Positions 11,108 through 21,577 of a stretch of DNA of 64,000 nucleotides are shown in pieces. Source of the stretch: Malus domestica. Lineage: Eukaryota; Streptophyta; Magnoliopsida; Rosales; Rosaceae. Numbering within the stretch: position 1 is the stretch's first letter; every line of letters begins with the position of its first letter. The translations under genes and the position numbers were made by a program. The notes beneath the pieces were generated by a model. It was given only the letters and a program-made list of their open reading frames with translations. It did no database searches and was not told the DNA's origin. The stretch lies in contig NC_091671.1 in assembly GCF_042453785.1 (NCBI RefSeq), forward strand, positions 11,354,001 through 11,418,000, read 5' to 3'.

Positions 11108-13505
11108 TTGATTTTAGTATTGTGCTAAAGGAGAAGGAAAGTATGAGCTTGGAGGCATGAAAGAGGAATAATTGTAAACCAATCGTGACGGAATGGCATT
11201 CTCTTTTATGCAGCCGCTCTAACTCGATTTCTTCCTTGTGTATGTATTTCTATATATATTTTCTTCTTATTTTGAGCATTTTACATTTAACAAGTTATTT
11301 TAAATTTTGGGGACGAAATTTTCTTAAGGGGGGGTAAATTGTAACGACCCGTCCCCAATTATTACGAATTTTATAATTTTAAAATGCAAAATTTTGAAAA
11401 TACCCTTTGAGGCAAATACGTTGACTTTTGTTGACCCTCTTGTCGTGTCATGTAAGACTCATTTTCTTGGCAAAATTTTGAAAATACCCTTTGAGGCAAA
11501 TACATTGACTGTTTGGCCATATTCTAGACGCTTTTCCGGCCAAACCACGACGAGTTAGCCATTGAAAAGGTACCAATCTCTTCATCTCATTGAGAAATAT
11601 GATTTCCATTTTTGAATCACTTGATTTCGTTGAGTATTGACAAAGTTATGGACGTTGAAAGGCTGCTAAAAAATTCTGGCGAGTCACTAGTTTTCCCGCG
11701 GACAGCCATCTTTCAAGCCATTTTCCAACCACCTCCGGCCACCATTTGGACTCCAAGCAGTTATAATCGTGTTCTACACATCTCTAACTTCGTTTTGGTA
11801 TATTATAGGTCGAATTTGGTTGAGAAACAAGTGAGATATGGAGTTCTAAAATTGCCCTGGAAATCTGCAAAATCCGTAGAATCCAGAGAAATTTCGTTAA
11901 GGTCCGCCATATGATTATTAAAGTAATTGATGATCCGACTGTTGAATTGTCACAAAACTTTAATACATTATAGTACGTAATATTTGAGGACCATATGAAC
12001 TTACGGATCTAGAATCCGACGTACGGATCTTCCCAAATTGGATTTGTAAGTTCATAAAATAAAACATTTTGCAATTGGCGGAGATCCAACCATTGGATCT
12101 TAAAAAAACTTTAGGATGTTGTTCTAGACGCATAATGTGGATCTTTGGAAGTTACGGATAGGAAATCCGAGGAGTAGATTTTCCGAATCGAGTTATGTAG
12201 AGTTGAGGACTCTACCGTCGACCTCTGACCGATGGTTGACTTTTGGGGTCTATGGGTTTCAAATCATTCTAGAATGTCCTTGGGGGATGTGTTTTATGTA
12301 AATTACGTGTTCTATCAGTTAGAATTCTGAGACATGATTTGATAATTATTCTAGGCGACGATCTTTCGAGACATTTCGATATTCGTGCTAGGGAATGTAG
12401 CGCGGACCTCAGGTGAGTGGGCTTTTGGTTTTTAATATATGTATATATGCATTATGTTTTTCCCAGAAAAATTGATTTAAATGATTTTGCGTTTTAGATG
12501 CCATGTCAAATGCTTTATATTTTAGAATATGCATTAGTAGTTATGTATGTTAGTATTTGATGTTGCGAACACTCAAGTAAGTTCCAAGTGAGTATATGTG
12601 TTATTGATTGTGAGTTGCGTTGTCATGGTTATACATAAATGCATTTAGAGCTCATTAACCTGCACCCAGGTGTTAGTGCTCCCGTCCGTGGCCAGGGCAC
12701 AATCCTTCACGTGATGTTCACCTCCCGCACCGCACGCTCACCTTGGATCCAAGTTTGGTGCACAACCCTGTCGTACAAACCACAATAGGTGGTTCTGACT
12801 CGTAGGTGACCCGTGATTTATCGCACAGCCTTCACGTGATCGTAGCACTTGAGCGTACTTATTACACCTAGCCCTGTCGTACAGACCACATTATGTGGTT
12901 CCGACTTGTGTGCAGACATACTTGATGAGCTATAGCTTCAGCTGTACAGGCCATAATAGGTGGATCCGACTGACATATCACTTTTCATTGATTTACTTCA
13001 CCTGGTTTACTTATTCATTATGCGGAGATATTTGACATGGCATACATGTGGATTTTGGTATTTCGAGTATGGTTTCGATATATGTAAGTGTTTTATTTTT
13101 CTAGGAAATTATACGGGTTTTACAGCAAGGAGTTATTACTTTTGGAAAGAGAAATGGTTTTGAAAAGCTTTGTTTTTGCCCACTCACATTTTCTATTTTG
13201 CGCCCCTCCAGGTTTTAGCTGCTGGAAGTTCGTATCGACGAGGATTCTTGGCGAATCTCAGTATAAGTGGCTACCTCTGAGGGTATGATCTTTACCCACA
13301 CTATTGTACTTTACTTATGCTCATACGACACGTGTGAAGTGGATGCATACTCGCTCACTAGTGCACTATGGTATTTAGGCATTTTTAGGTTTAAATTACT
13401 CAGATTTTCCATATAAGTGCACTTTATGGCTTCATCACCTTCATGGTGTCGGCCAGCACAGCTCGATTCGGAGTCCTAGTGGACATTCCGGGTCGGGGTG
13501 TGTTA
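11108..13505 (+). mobile_element. Ty3/gypsy (chromovirus-like) 3' end: tail plus long LTR
   Basis: A tail with GGACGAAATTTTCTTAAGGG ends in a purine tract (to 11335). It is followed by an LTR that starts TGTAACGACCCGTCCCC at 11340 and ends near GGGTCGGGGTGTGTTA at 13505, about 2.17 kb. TGTAACGACCC starts and GGGTCGGGGTGTGT ends are familiar in plant chromovirus LTRs. No gag-pol is left, so this is a 5'-truncated fossil. The sequence right of 13505 is the downstream flank of RFL copy 2. Confidence 0.65.
11340..13505 (+). repeat. Long LTR of the Ty3/gypsy remnant
   Basis: The LTR spans about 2166 bp, TG to TA at the ends. It contains a GC-richer block at 12660-12960 in which CCTGTCGTACA(A/G)ACCACA recurs around a GG(T/A)(T/G)C(T/C)GAC word, a short imperfect repeat. 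No partner LTR is in the window. Confidence 0.6.
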
Positions 13506-13977
13506 GAACTAGTCTTTGACTCTTATCTCCGACCTAGATTGTCACTTGACATGCATATTTGCAGGATTCGTAAAGCAAGCAGAGACAATCTCATGTGTTG
13601 GTATTTAAGTCATAAATATGTCTACGAATTTCATACTAGTCCAGATACTCTGTTTCACAAACAGATTTCATAATCTTAATTGAGAAATTCAATTAAGGCG
13701 ATGCATGAACGAATAGCTACCTGACTGGCCTCGATAGTGGAACGACTCCCTCCTCCAATGTAGCATTCAAGGGAAGGATGCACCGAAACTTGTCAAAACT
13801 AAAAAGATGCAAAATCAATTTCATCATGGTCTTTCTATAAATGCCAACAAAGTGGCATCTACTTTATCTTTAGACAATAAATTAACAATCAACTCCGTAG
13901 TTGATGCATTTGCAGAAAAACCTCTCTCCGCCATTTCTTGAATAAGCCTCACTGCCGTTGATGTATCGTTGTTATTG
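13506..13977 (-). pseudogene. RFL PPR copy 2: 3' terminal coding end and downstream flank
   Basis: From 13977 down to about 13838 the minus strand encodes the last residues of the RFL protein (VD..LSKDKVDATLLAFIERP-like). 13506-13837 is the shared downstream flank, matching 23594-23838 and 24297-24380. Coding sequence stops abruptly at 13977 against the Cassandra LTR and resumes at 21578. Comparison with copy 3 shows about 330 bp of coding sequence (equivalent to 24529-24857) missing between the two pieces. Confidence 0.75.
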
Positions 13978-14207
13978 TGTCACATCCCAAACTAGCTTCG
14001 TCGTAGTACGATAATGTCTGCTTTAGGCCCAGCCCACACGGTTTTGTTTCTGGGAACTCGGCATGAGAACTTCCTAGTGGGTCACCCATTCTAGGAATGC
14101 TCTAGCCCAAACTCACTTAATTTCGGAGTTCCTACGGAATCTGGAGCCAGTGAGTTCCTAAAAGGCCTCGTGCTATAGGGATGAGAGTATGTACACATAA
14201 GGCACAT
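13978..14207 (-). mobile_element. Cassandra TRIM solo LTR, 3' part (left piece)
   Basis: Read on the minus strand, this is the end of a Cassandra LTR (…GGGATGTGACA at 13978). It carries a 5S-rRNA-like core. The remaining 5' piece lies at 21536-21575, beyond a 7.3 kb insertion. Together they make an LTR of about 265 bp with TG…CA ends. No matching target duplication is seen in the RFL gene on its two sides, which agrees with a deletion accompanying or following insertion. Confidence 0.8.
14062..14172 (-). other. 5S rRNA-like sequence inside the Cassandra LTR
   Basis: On the minus strand, CTCACTGGCTCCAGATTCCG, GGAACTCCGAAATTAAG, and later GGGTGACCCACTAGGAAG parallel plant 5S rRNA (AGAACTCCGCAGTTAAGCG; GGGTGACCTCCTGGGAAG). 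Cassandra elements are known to carry 5S-derived Pol III promoters in their LTRs. This copy is diverged from true 5S and is not an rRNA gene. Confidence 0.8.
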
Positions 14208-14968
14208 TGTGGATGAAACTTTCTTCCTCCTTGATCTTGGACAATTTTGCACCTACAAAACAATTAACACCTTAGGTTAAGGCCAAGATCCTCACGCGCC
14301 CACGATGAATGGGGGGGAGCTTTGGCCGAAGAACCTCCGATGCCAAAGTTAGAATTTAGAGAGAAATAGTGTTTAGAGAATTTTGGGATTTTTGCCAAAG
14401 TGTTGGAATTGGCTTTTTTGGTGAGAATGAGAGTATATTTATAGGGATAGGAGGTGGCTAGGGTTTTTGTGTTTGATTTAGGTTTAATTAGCCAATTTAT
14501 TTGGCTATTAAACATAAAATGAATGTTTTGGTGGTTTTTGGAATTAATTGGCTAATTAATTAGGGTAATTAAAAAGGGAAAATAGTGGAAAATGTGGAGA
14601 ATAAGATGGTTTACTTTTCTTGATGGGATTGGCCGGCCATTTTAGTAGTTTTAGGTTTGGATGGGTGTTTCAATTGATAATTAAGGGATTGATTAGGTAA
14701 TTAATCCCTTAATTAGTCAATTATTATGATTTTAGGAAATATGAAAGGAATAAGTATATTATTTAGCTAATGGATTAGCTAAATAATGAAATGGGAAATA
14801 TATGAATAAATTAGGTTTTAAGTTGATACCTATTTTGGGCACTTTTAACTTGGTTGAGGGATAATTGCCTGCTGCTTGCGCGTTGGAATCCCGGTATACC
14901 TCAAAGGTAGTTTTGTCTTTTTATGTCAAAAATCCACGTGTCGCCTTGTGATTATTTTTGGCTCCATA
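14208..14968 (-). repeat. 3' LTR (left) of the nested Ty3/gypsy element
   Basis: About 761 bp, nearly identical to 20775-21535, with only scattered differences seen by eye. In plus orientation it starts TGTGGATGAAAC and ends TTTTTGGCTCCATA. A TATTTATAGGG box (minus-strand promoter) is near 14437. Confidence 0.85.
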
Positions 14969-15828
14969 AATGCCCCCACACCTGTTGGGCTGCTTGTAGG
15001 AAAGGGTAACAAGTGTAGAGATTTTCTTGCTTTAGGAAACTTAAGACTGCTTCCTATTTTGATGTTGATTCTCTTTTTAAATGGAAATTAGATCCTTCTA
15101 GGAAAGGGAAATAAATTTCTCTCAAAGCCTATTTAAGTCCACCTTAAGTGGGTTATTAAATCAACTTTGGAGAGCGATTTATTCTACCTAACAAGAGAGA
15201 GAAAGTTAGTGGATATTTGTTCCCCCTCCTCTAGCAATCTTTTACATCTTGCCCGTGCAAAGGACCGTCTTTCGTTGATTTCTTCGACTTTTTCGTGCCG
15301 CACCGATGTAAGAAAAATTTAATTTTTCTTGCCTTCTTCTTGGATAGTGCTATTGCAGGGCAGCCATCAGGGTGGTGCGGTACGTCGGCTGGCAGGGGCC
15401 AGGAGTTGGCTCGGCATGGGCCGAGGAGATGTCGTGGCAGGGACCACTGCTTGGGCAGCTTGGCTTGGCTTGAGCCAAGGGCAGCTTGTGCGGCTGGGGT
15501 CGCGGATTGTGGCGTTGGGGGCAGTGCTAGGCGAGCTGCATGGCTCATGTCCTTTGGGCTCTTGGACCTGACTCGGACCAGGCTGGCGATTGAGAGAAAT
15601 GAGGAGATTGTGGGTCTCATGGGCTGCTGGAATGTTGGGTTGAACTCCCTTACTGGGTACCACGAATGGTGTTGGCTACTTTAACTCTCTTCATCAGGAG
15701 AAACGTGGGTTGCTCCCAAAATAAGAGGTGAATAGGATTAAGGCGGATGCATTGGTTCGTCCAATCACCGTTGTGGATCCTGCTGCAAGTGAAGGTGAGA
15801 AAATGGATCTTCCCTGCTTGCTCAAGAG

Positions 15829-16113
15829 ATGCCGGCTGAGAAAAAACCAAAGACTTATTTCGCTGCTTATGCAAAGGATGAAAAGTTGATTGCTGCTTAT
15901 AATCAAGTGATCCACTTCAAGAGAATCGTCGATAGGTTTGAACCCCAAGTGTTGGAACTTCAAGGTGTACTGAAGATCAACGAAAATTTGAAGAAAGAAG
16001 TGGATGAGCTGCAGCGCGTCCATGTTGGTATTGGTGAAGTAGTTGGAAAAGTTGGTGCCCAGGCTGGAGCAGTCGGGGGTGATGCCGTTGCTGAAGGTGT
16101 GGCAACGGAATAG
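15829..16113 (+). CDS. Antisense coiled-coil ORF inside the Ty3/gypsy element
   Basis: A 94-codon open frame starts ATG CCG GCT GAG and stops TAG at 16111-16113. It is on the strand opposite to gag/integrase and lies between the integrase remnant and the 3' LTR. The middle (residues about 25-70) has heptad-like Leu/Val spacing, as in VLELQGVLKINENLKKEVDE, predicting a coiled coil. The C-terminus is Gly/Ala/Val-rich. Tat-lineage gypsy elements are known to carry antisense extra ORFs in this position. I infer this is one, probably a C-terminal piece. No function is known to me. Confidence 0.45.
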   Translation: MPAEKKPKTYFAAYAKDEKLIAAYNQVIHFKRIVDRFEPQVLELQGVLKINENLKKEVDELQRVHVGIGEVVGKVGAQAGAVGGDAVAEGVATE

Positions 16114-17368
16114 TCGTGGGATGTTTAGGCTGCCAAAGTGTAGTCATCTAGGTAGCCTTTAAGATTTTCTTTGTTTTTCCTTGTAGCTCTTGTTTTGCTT
16201 GAACTCCTTCGGCCTTTGCTAGTTGTTTATAAACATGTTTTCCTTCGCTTTTCTTCATCTTCGCTTCTTTTGTTCATGCCCTAACCTTTAGACTTGATAG
16301 ACCAGTGGCAGGCATGCTACTTTTTTATAAGTAGACAAGCCCGCGTAGCCTATGCAGCCGTATGTGTTGGTGTAGAACTTTGCAAAGTTGTTAGCCATTG
16401 GGTTGGCAGCCGGATGCCTTACTTACAGATGCAGACAAGTCCGCGTAACCACTAGGCTGTTAACCTTGACTTTCTCCAATTCCGTAGGTTGCGTAGCAAG
16501 TATCACAACACTTTAGGACTTGGTGTAGGTTGTTCCGCGCTTGGCAGAGGTGAAGCTTATTGACTACGTAGCATGTCGGCAGTGGATAAAACTTCGTATA
16601 TGCGTGCTAGCTTGTTTAACCTTTCACAAGAATGTGCGGTTGTATAAGTCTAGTGCGGCTTTACTGCTCGAAGGGCAAGCCGTATGCAATCTTCCGGAAT
16701 CCGTAGGCTACCTTAGTGCACTTGATAGCAGCTTTAGGATTCCAGGGCAGCCGTCCATCGGATGTACTGCGTAATGTGCCCTCTCCGTCTCTAGGCCAAG
16801 AGACCTAAAATCCTTCAGTTAGCTAAGCCTTGAAAAAGACCATTGCGGCTAGTTATACTAGGGCAGCCCGGCTCATCCACGTCTGGATATTCGGAGTGTA
16901 GAGTTTATCCTCCTGTTCTTGGAGAGCTGACCCATGTGGGTGTCGGGGAATTGGTTTGCCCTCTCACGTTGGAAAGCAATTAGTTTACCCTCTCGCACTG
17001 GAGAGCATGGTTGGTCCCTCGGGGGGCGCAATTCCTGCGGTAAGTCCCTAAGAAGGGCGCGGTTTTCTTTTGAAGTGCAGGTGTGATCAGTTGTTGTAAG
17101 CATACAACTAAGCCAAGTCGTGATTACTTCTGAATTCCTCATTGAAAAACGAGTTAAACGAACGAGAACTTAGATGTAAGGTAAGAACTGCATAACAACT
17201 AGATAATCCTCGACTGGTGAGGTAGTGCCCGTCGAGTTGCTTGAGTCTTCGGGCTTTAATGTAGCGAGAGGTCACACATGGTACTTCCTCAGATTGTAGG
17301 CGTTCCATTGTTTTTCGATCTTTTTGTCGTTTTATGGTGGCGAGGGTGTAATTGTTCTTGCCACCTAC

Positions 17369-18250
17369 TCAGCTGATCTTGTACGGACTTTCCCAAATGA
17401 GATCCATATTTTTTGAGCCTTTTCTGCTGGCAGTGATGAAGGTTTTTCTTATGACCAGATCTCTAGGCTGGAACTGCCGGATCTTGGCCCTTTTGTTGTA
17501 GCTGGAGAGGAGCTGATGCTGGTAGGCTGCGATGCCAGTGATAGTTTGTTCGCGCCTCTCTTCTGCCAGATATAAGCTTGTGGCCATCTCCTTTCGGTTA
17601 TTCGTCTTTTGGTTGTGCGATATGCCCATAGACATCCTTGGAGTTCATCTGGCCATTTTCTTTTCTTATTGGTGAAGTAGTCGGTTGCCATGATCATCAT
17701 GTCTTTGCCCCTAGTAGTCTGGTTGGTGATTAGCTAGGACTCGGAATGAATTGAAAGCTTTTTCACCACCAAGTCTTTTGTCATTCGAAGGCCTGCTAGT
17801 GGGACTTCGTACTCTGCTTCGTTGTTAGATGATTTGAAGCTTAGAGTGATCACCTGCTTGAGCATTGAAACGTCTAGGGTGGCAAGAACCACGACTGCTC
17901 ACAAGCCTTCGTAGTTGGATGCGCCGTCGACATGCAAACGCCAGAAATCTCCACTAAGGGAGCAGGTGTGGCTAAAGTGTGCTCGGCTGCCTTCGGGACG
18001 TCGTTGGGCCGAGTTGTTGCGTTCGTCAGAAAACTTTGCATCTGTTAGGGTCTACGCCTTTATCGTTGCCGGTTTGGATTCGGCGGAATAGTGCGTCATG
18101 ATGATGATTGCTTGCGTTTGAAGGTAAAACTTAAGCTTTTGGTTTACAACAATTATCGCCAAAGTTAGCTTTTGAATTTTTAATAGCATCGATGAGAGCT
18201 TTTGAACTGTAAAATACAGGTAGTCGGGCCCCCATCTCTTCTCACATGAT
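17369..18250 (-). other. RNase H / integrase remnants of the Ty3/gypsy element
   Basis: On the minus strand an RNase H-like stretch ends AEYEVPLAGLRMTKDL (near 17770). This leads straight to an integrase C-terminal part with WAYRTTKRR and LYLAEERRE, close to the gypsy-type LWAYRTT motif, and to FQPRDLVIRK. The catalytic integrase core and the RT are not present in recognisable form. The region is broken. Confidence 0.6.
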
Positions 18251-18539
18251 GGTAGAGCTTATTGCTACTTTAGATACCGTCAAACATGCGAATAAGTCCT
18301 CCGCTGCTTCTAGGGAGGTGATGTCGGGTACTTCTTCAAGTCCTTGAATGTGCATTGGCGAGCCTCATCCCAAAGTGCATGCTTCTCTGCCAAAGCAAAA
18401 GAGTCTGCCAGAGTTAGATCTTCTTTCATGATCAATTTTCTGAATAGCGGGTGGTCTGCTGGAAGTCATTTTTGGAAGGCTGCTCTAGCTATCGAGTCGT
18501 TGCATCCGACTATTTTTGCCTTCTCTACTTTAAACCTCC

Positions 18540-19650
18540 TCACATAGTCGCGAAACGACTCCTTTGGGTTCTTCTTGACGTCGAACAAATGGTCAGACTT
18601 CTTTTTGATCGAGCGATAAGATGAATATTCTTTGGTGAAAACAAAGAAAGTTCATAAAAATTCCGGATGGATTGTGGCGGCAGGGTGTAGAACCAATCTT
18701 GCGCCTCGCCTTGTAGAGTGATGGCGAATATCTTGCACATGAGATCATCGTTGTTTCGATAAAGGATCATTGCGGTTCGGTAGCGCTTTAAGTGTCTCTC
18801 CGGGTCTTCATCCCCTTTGAAAGATGTGAAATGTGGCATGCTGAACTCGCGTGGAGGTTCTGCCTGCTCGGTCTTTTCTATGAAGGGTGACCTGCTTATG
18901 TTGGTCATGTTCCGTCGTAGTGCCTCGTCGGTGACCTCGTTGCGTTGGAAATCATGCAATCGCTTGGTCAATAGTCTCTCTGCTTCTTCCTGAATTTGCC
19001 TTTGTTGGGGTAGCGGAGCTCTCGGCTGCCCCCAACCATGACTTGCTGCTCTAGGCTGCTCTTCCATGTGTTTGGCTCGTCTATGTCGCGGATGCAGTGC
19101 ATGTGGTGCGTTCCTAGCAGGCGAGTGAGTTCTTCACAGGCTGCTGGTTGAACTTGAGCGGGATTGAGTGACTGCTTCTCTCCGTCCGTCGTGCTGCCTA
19201 CTCTGATATGAGGTGCAGGATGCTCCTTGTGGGCTTAGCCGCGAATAGACACTTTGCCCGGAAGGTTGCTCATGTTGACTATCGGAGTATGACCCCAACC
19301 GTGAATGTATGCTCATCCGTGGCCCTAGTTGAGAGTGCATGCTCCTCCGCGCGCTAAGACGGGAATGTACACTGCCCAAACGTTTGGCTCGTGGTTGGTC
19401 GAGTGGCTGCTTACCGGGACGCTGCTGGAAAGGTCTGTCTACCCTTGTCCTACTTCGGGATACCTCGTCCGGGGCACGTTGGATCCTGATGCGTTGCAAA
19501 AGTTGATTCACCAAGGTTGTCTGTTGTGCAAGGGCGCTCGTCAACTCTATGACTTGTCAAGACAAGTGTTGTTCGCCATTTGGATTGGAAGAGCGCGCCT
19601 TTTTGAGCAGTGGAAGGGTGGTAGACTCCGGGCGTGAGATTTGAGTTGGG
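18540..19650 (-). other. gag-like region of the Ty3/gypsy element
   Basis: On the minus strand a retrotransposon gag domain is recognisable by FTSFKGDEDPERHLKRYRT, ALQGEAQDWFYTLPP-like text and IRNFYELS. It is preceded by a Ser/Arg/Gln-rich segment with RSRTRVD and repeated HSRLG words. It is the capsid-type domain of Ty3/gypsy elements and is a fossil with breaks. Confidence 0.7.
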
Positions 19651-19769
19651 AAATGTCAAATTCGCGAAAAAATATGGTGAGAATGTCCCCGGCTTAATGG
19701 TAGGTTCGGATGGTTGAGATAGTCTTGGGCCGACTTGGGCTGCTTAGAAAGCCACTAAAGCAGGCTGGG

Positions 19770-20320
19770 CCGTGAGAGTGGGCTGCTCGACTGGAGCTGG
19801 TTGGGCCACGGGAGTGGGCTGCTCGTCGGGAGCAGGCTGGGTCACGAGAGCAGGCTGCTTGGGAGGAGCAGGTTGGGCCACGGGAGTGGGCTGCTCGACG
19901 GAAGTAGGCTGGGCCACGGGAGTAGGCTACTCGACGGAAGCAGGCTGGACCACGGGAGTGGGCTGCTCATCGGGAGCAAGCTGGGTCACGAGAGCAGGCT
20001 GCTTAGCAGGAGCAGGCTGGGTCACGAGAGCAGGCTGCTTAGCAGGAGCAGGCTGGGCCGCGAGAGCAGGTTGCTTGGCGGGAGCAGGCTGGGCCACGGG
20101 AGTGGGCTGCTCGTCGGGAGTAGGATGGGTCATGAGAGCAGGCTGCTTGGCAGGAGCAGGCTGGGCCACGGGAATGGGCTGCTCGTTGGGAGCAGGTTGG
20201 GTCATGAGAGCAGGTTGCTTGGTAGGAGCAGGCTAGGCCGCAAGAACAGGTTGCTTGGCGGGAGCAGGCTGGGCCGCGAGAGCAGGTTGCTTGGCGGGAG
20301 TAGGCTGCTTAGAATGTGAT
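19770..20320. repeat. 36-bp coding-type minisatellite
   Basis: About 15 tandem copies of a 36-base unit such as AGCAGGCTGGGCCACGGGAG plus a GGGCTGCT-containing half. Since 36 is a multiple of three, the element's sense (minus) strand reads a 12-residue repeat, QPAPAKQPALVT and variants. It lies at the 5' (right) side of the gag region. The Gly-rich frames on the plus strand are shadows. Confidence 0.85.
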
Positions 20321-20774
20321 GCAAGCGAATGCGAGGCTCGGGCCCGGGCCCGTGCAAACTTGGATGGCACGACTTGGGCCGTGGCCTTGGTGTTGTGAGC
20401 CTTGGATGGCACGGCTCGAGCCGTGGTGAAGGCACCATGGACCTCGCCACGGGTGGCTACCGAGGTAGCCACCGTGGTGGTTCCCATGGTGGAAACTCGT
20501 GGTAGTGGTGGTGCTCCACTTATTGTCACATTTAGCCTCACGGATCTCCGCAATCCCATTTCTTGAACATTAGAATTTTCACTCGTGGAATTTTTTAAAT
20601 TTCTAGCCATTATATTTTGCTTATACGTTTTATCAAAGAACCTTTGCAAGTAAAAAATTCTAATAATAAGAACGTATGAAAAATATTCAAATGGACTAGA
20701 AAATAAAGAAAAAACCTTTTTGTGCGAGAGTCTTCTACGAGTATGGATTTCAACTCTCAATGAAAGCACCAATT

Positions 20775-21535
20775 TATGGATGAAAATTTCTTCCTCCTTG
20801 ATCTTGGACAATTTTGCACCTACAAAACAATTAACACCTTAGGTTAAAGCCAAGAGCCTCACACGCCCACGATGAATGGGGGGGAGCTTTGGCCGAAGAA
20901 CCTCTGATGCCAAAGTTAGAATTTAGAGAGAAAGATTGTTTAGAGAATTTTGGGATTTTTGCCAAAGTGTTGGAATTGGCTTTTTTGGTGAGAATGAGAG
21001 TATATTTATAGGGATAGGAGGTGGCTAGGGTTTTTGTGTTTGATTTAGGTTTAATTAGCCAATTTATTTGGCTATTAAACATAAAATGAATGTTTTGGTG
21101 GTTTTTGGAATTAATTGGCTAATTAATTAGGGTAATTAAAAAGGGAAAATAGTGGAAAAGGTGGAGAATAAGATGGTTTACTTTTCTTGATGGGATTGGC
21201 CGGCCATTTTAGTAGTTTTAGGTTTGGATGGGTGTTTCAATTGATAATTAAGGGATTGATTAGGTAATTAATCCCTTAATTAGTCAATTATTATGATTTT
21301 AGGAAATATGAAAGGAATAAGTATATTATTTAGCTAATTGATTAGCTAAATAATGAAATGGGAAATATATGAATAAATTAGGTTTTAAGTTGATACCTAT
21401 TTTGGGCACTTTTGACTTGGTTGAGGGAAAATTGCCTGCTACTTGCGCGTAGGAATCCCGGTATACCTCAAGGGTAGTTTTGTCTTTTTTTGTCAAAAAT
21501 TCACGTGTCGCCTTGTGATTATTTTTGGCTCCACA
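20775..21535 (-). repeat. 5' LTR (right) of the nested Ty3/gypsy element
   Basis: About 761 bp, partner of 14208-14968. It ends TTTGGCTCCACA directly before CACAT. In minus orientation the LTR starts TGTGGAGCC, and the primer-binding region begins immediately beyond its far end at 20774. Confidence 0.85.
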
Positions 21536-21575
21536 CACATCACCCCTTCTTCGTTGGTTGATGTGGGATCTCACA
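21536..21575 (-). mobile_element. Cassandra solo LTR, 5' part (right piece)
   Basis: On the minus strand TGTGAGATCCCACATCAACC begins at 21575, a standard Cassandra LTR start. The first five bases on the left are the CACAT target copy of the nested element. The RFL gene resumes at 21578. Confidence 0.8.
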
Positions 21576-21577
21576 AT

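Larger units (their letters stand above)
14208..21535 (-). mobile_element. Ty3/gypsy LTR retrotransposon (Tat-like), internally deleted, nested in Cassandra
   Basis: The element is 7.33 kb on the minus strand with two LTRs of about 761 bp. It is flanked by the 5-bp target duplication CACAT (14203-14207 and 21536-21540), both halves lying in Cassandra sequence. The primer-binding region is next to the right LTR (minus strand TTGGTGCTTTCATTGAGAG). The purine tract GTGTGGGGGCATT precedes the left LTR. From the 5' end (right) it holds a proline/alanine repeat region, gag, a gap where protease and RT should be, RNase H/integrase remnants, an antisense ORF, then the 3' LTR. It is broken and non-autonomous. 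The LTRs are very similar, so it is fairly young. Confidence 0.85.

Noticed and set aside
14062-14172. A genuine 5S rRNA gene
   Set aside because: The match is partial and embedded in TG…CA LTR sequence with the Cassandra start and end, so it is the known 5S-derived Cassandra core.
15295-15684. Overlapping frames of about 129 codons on both strands near 15.3-15.7 kb as a host gene
   Set aside because: This GC-rich stretch lies inside the gypsy element between its antisense ORF and 3' LTR. The frames are Trp/Gly- or Pro/Ser-rich without known motifs and overlap on opposite strands.
19772-20319. Two long Gly-rich plus-strand frames (154 and 172 codons) suggesting a glycine-rich protein
   Set aside because: They are shadow frames of the 36-bp minisatellite in the gypsy element, which reads Pro/Ala/Gln repeats on the element's sense strand.
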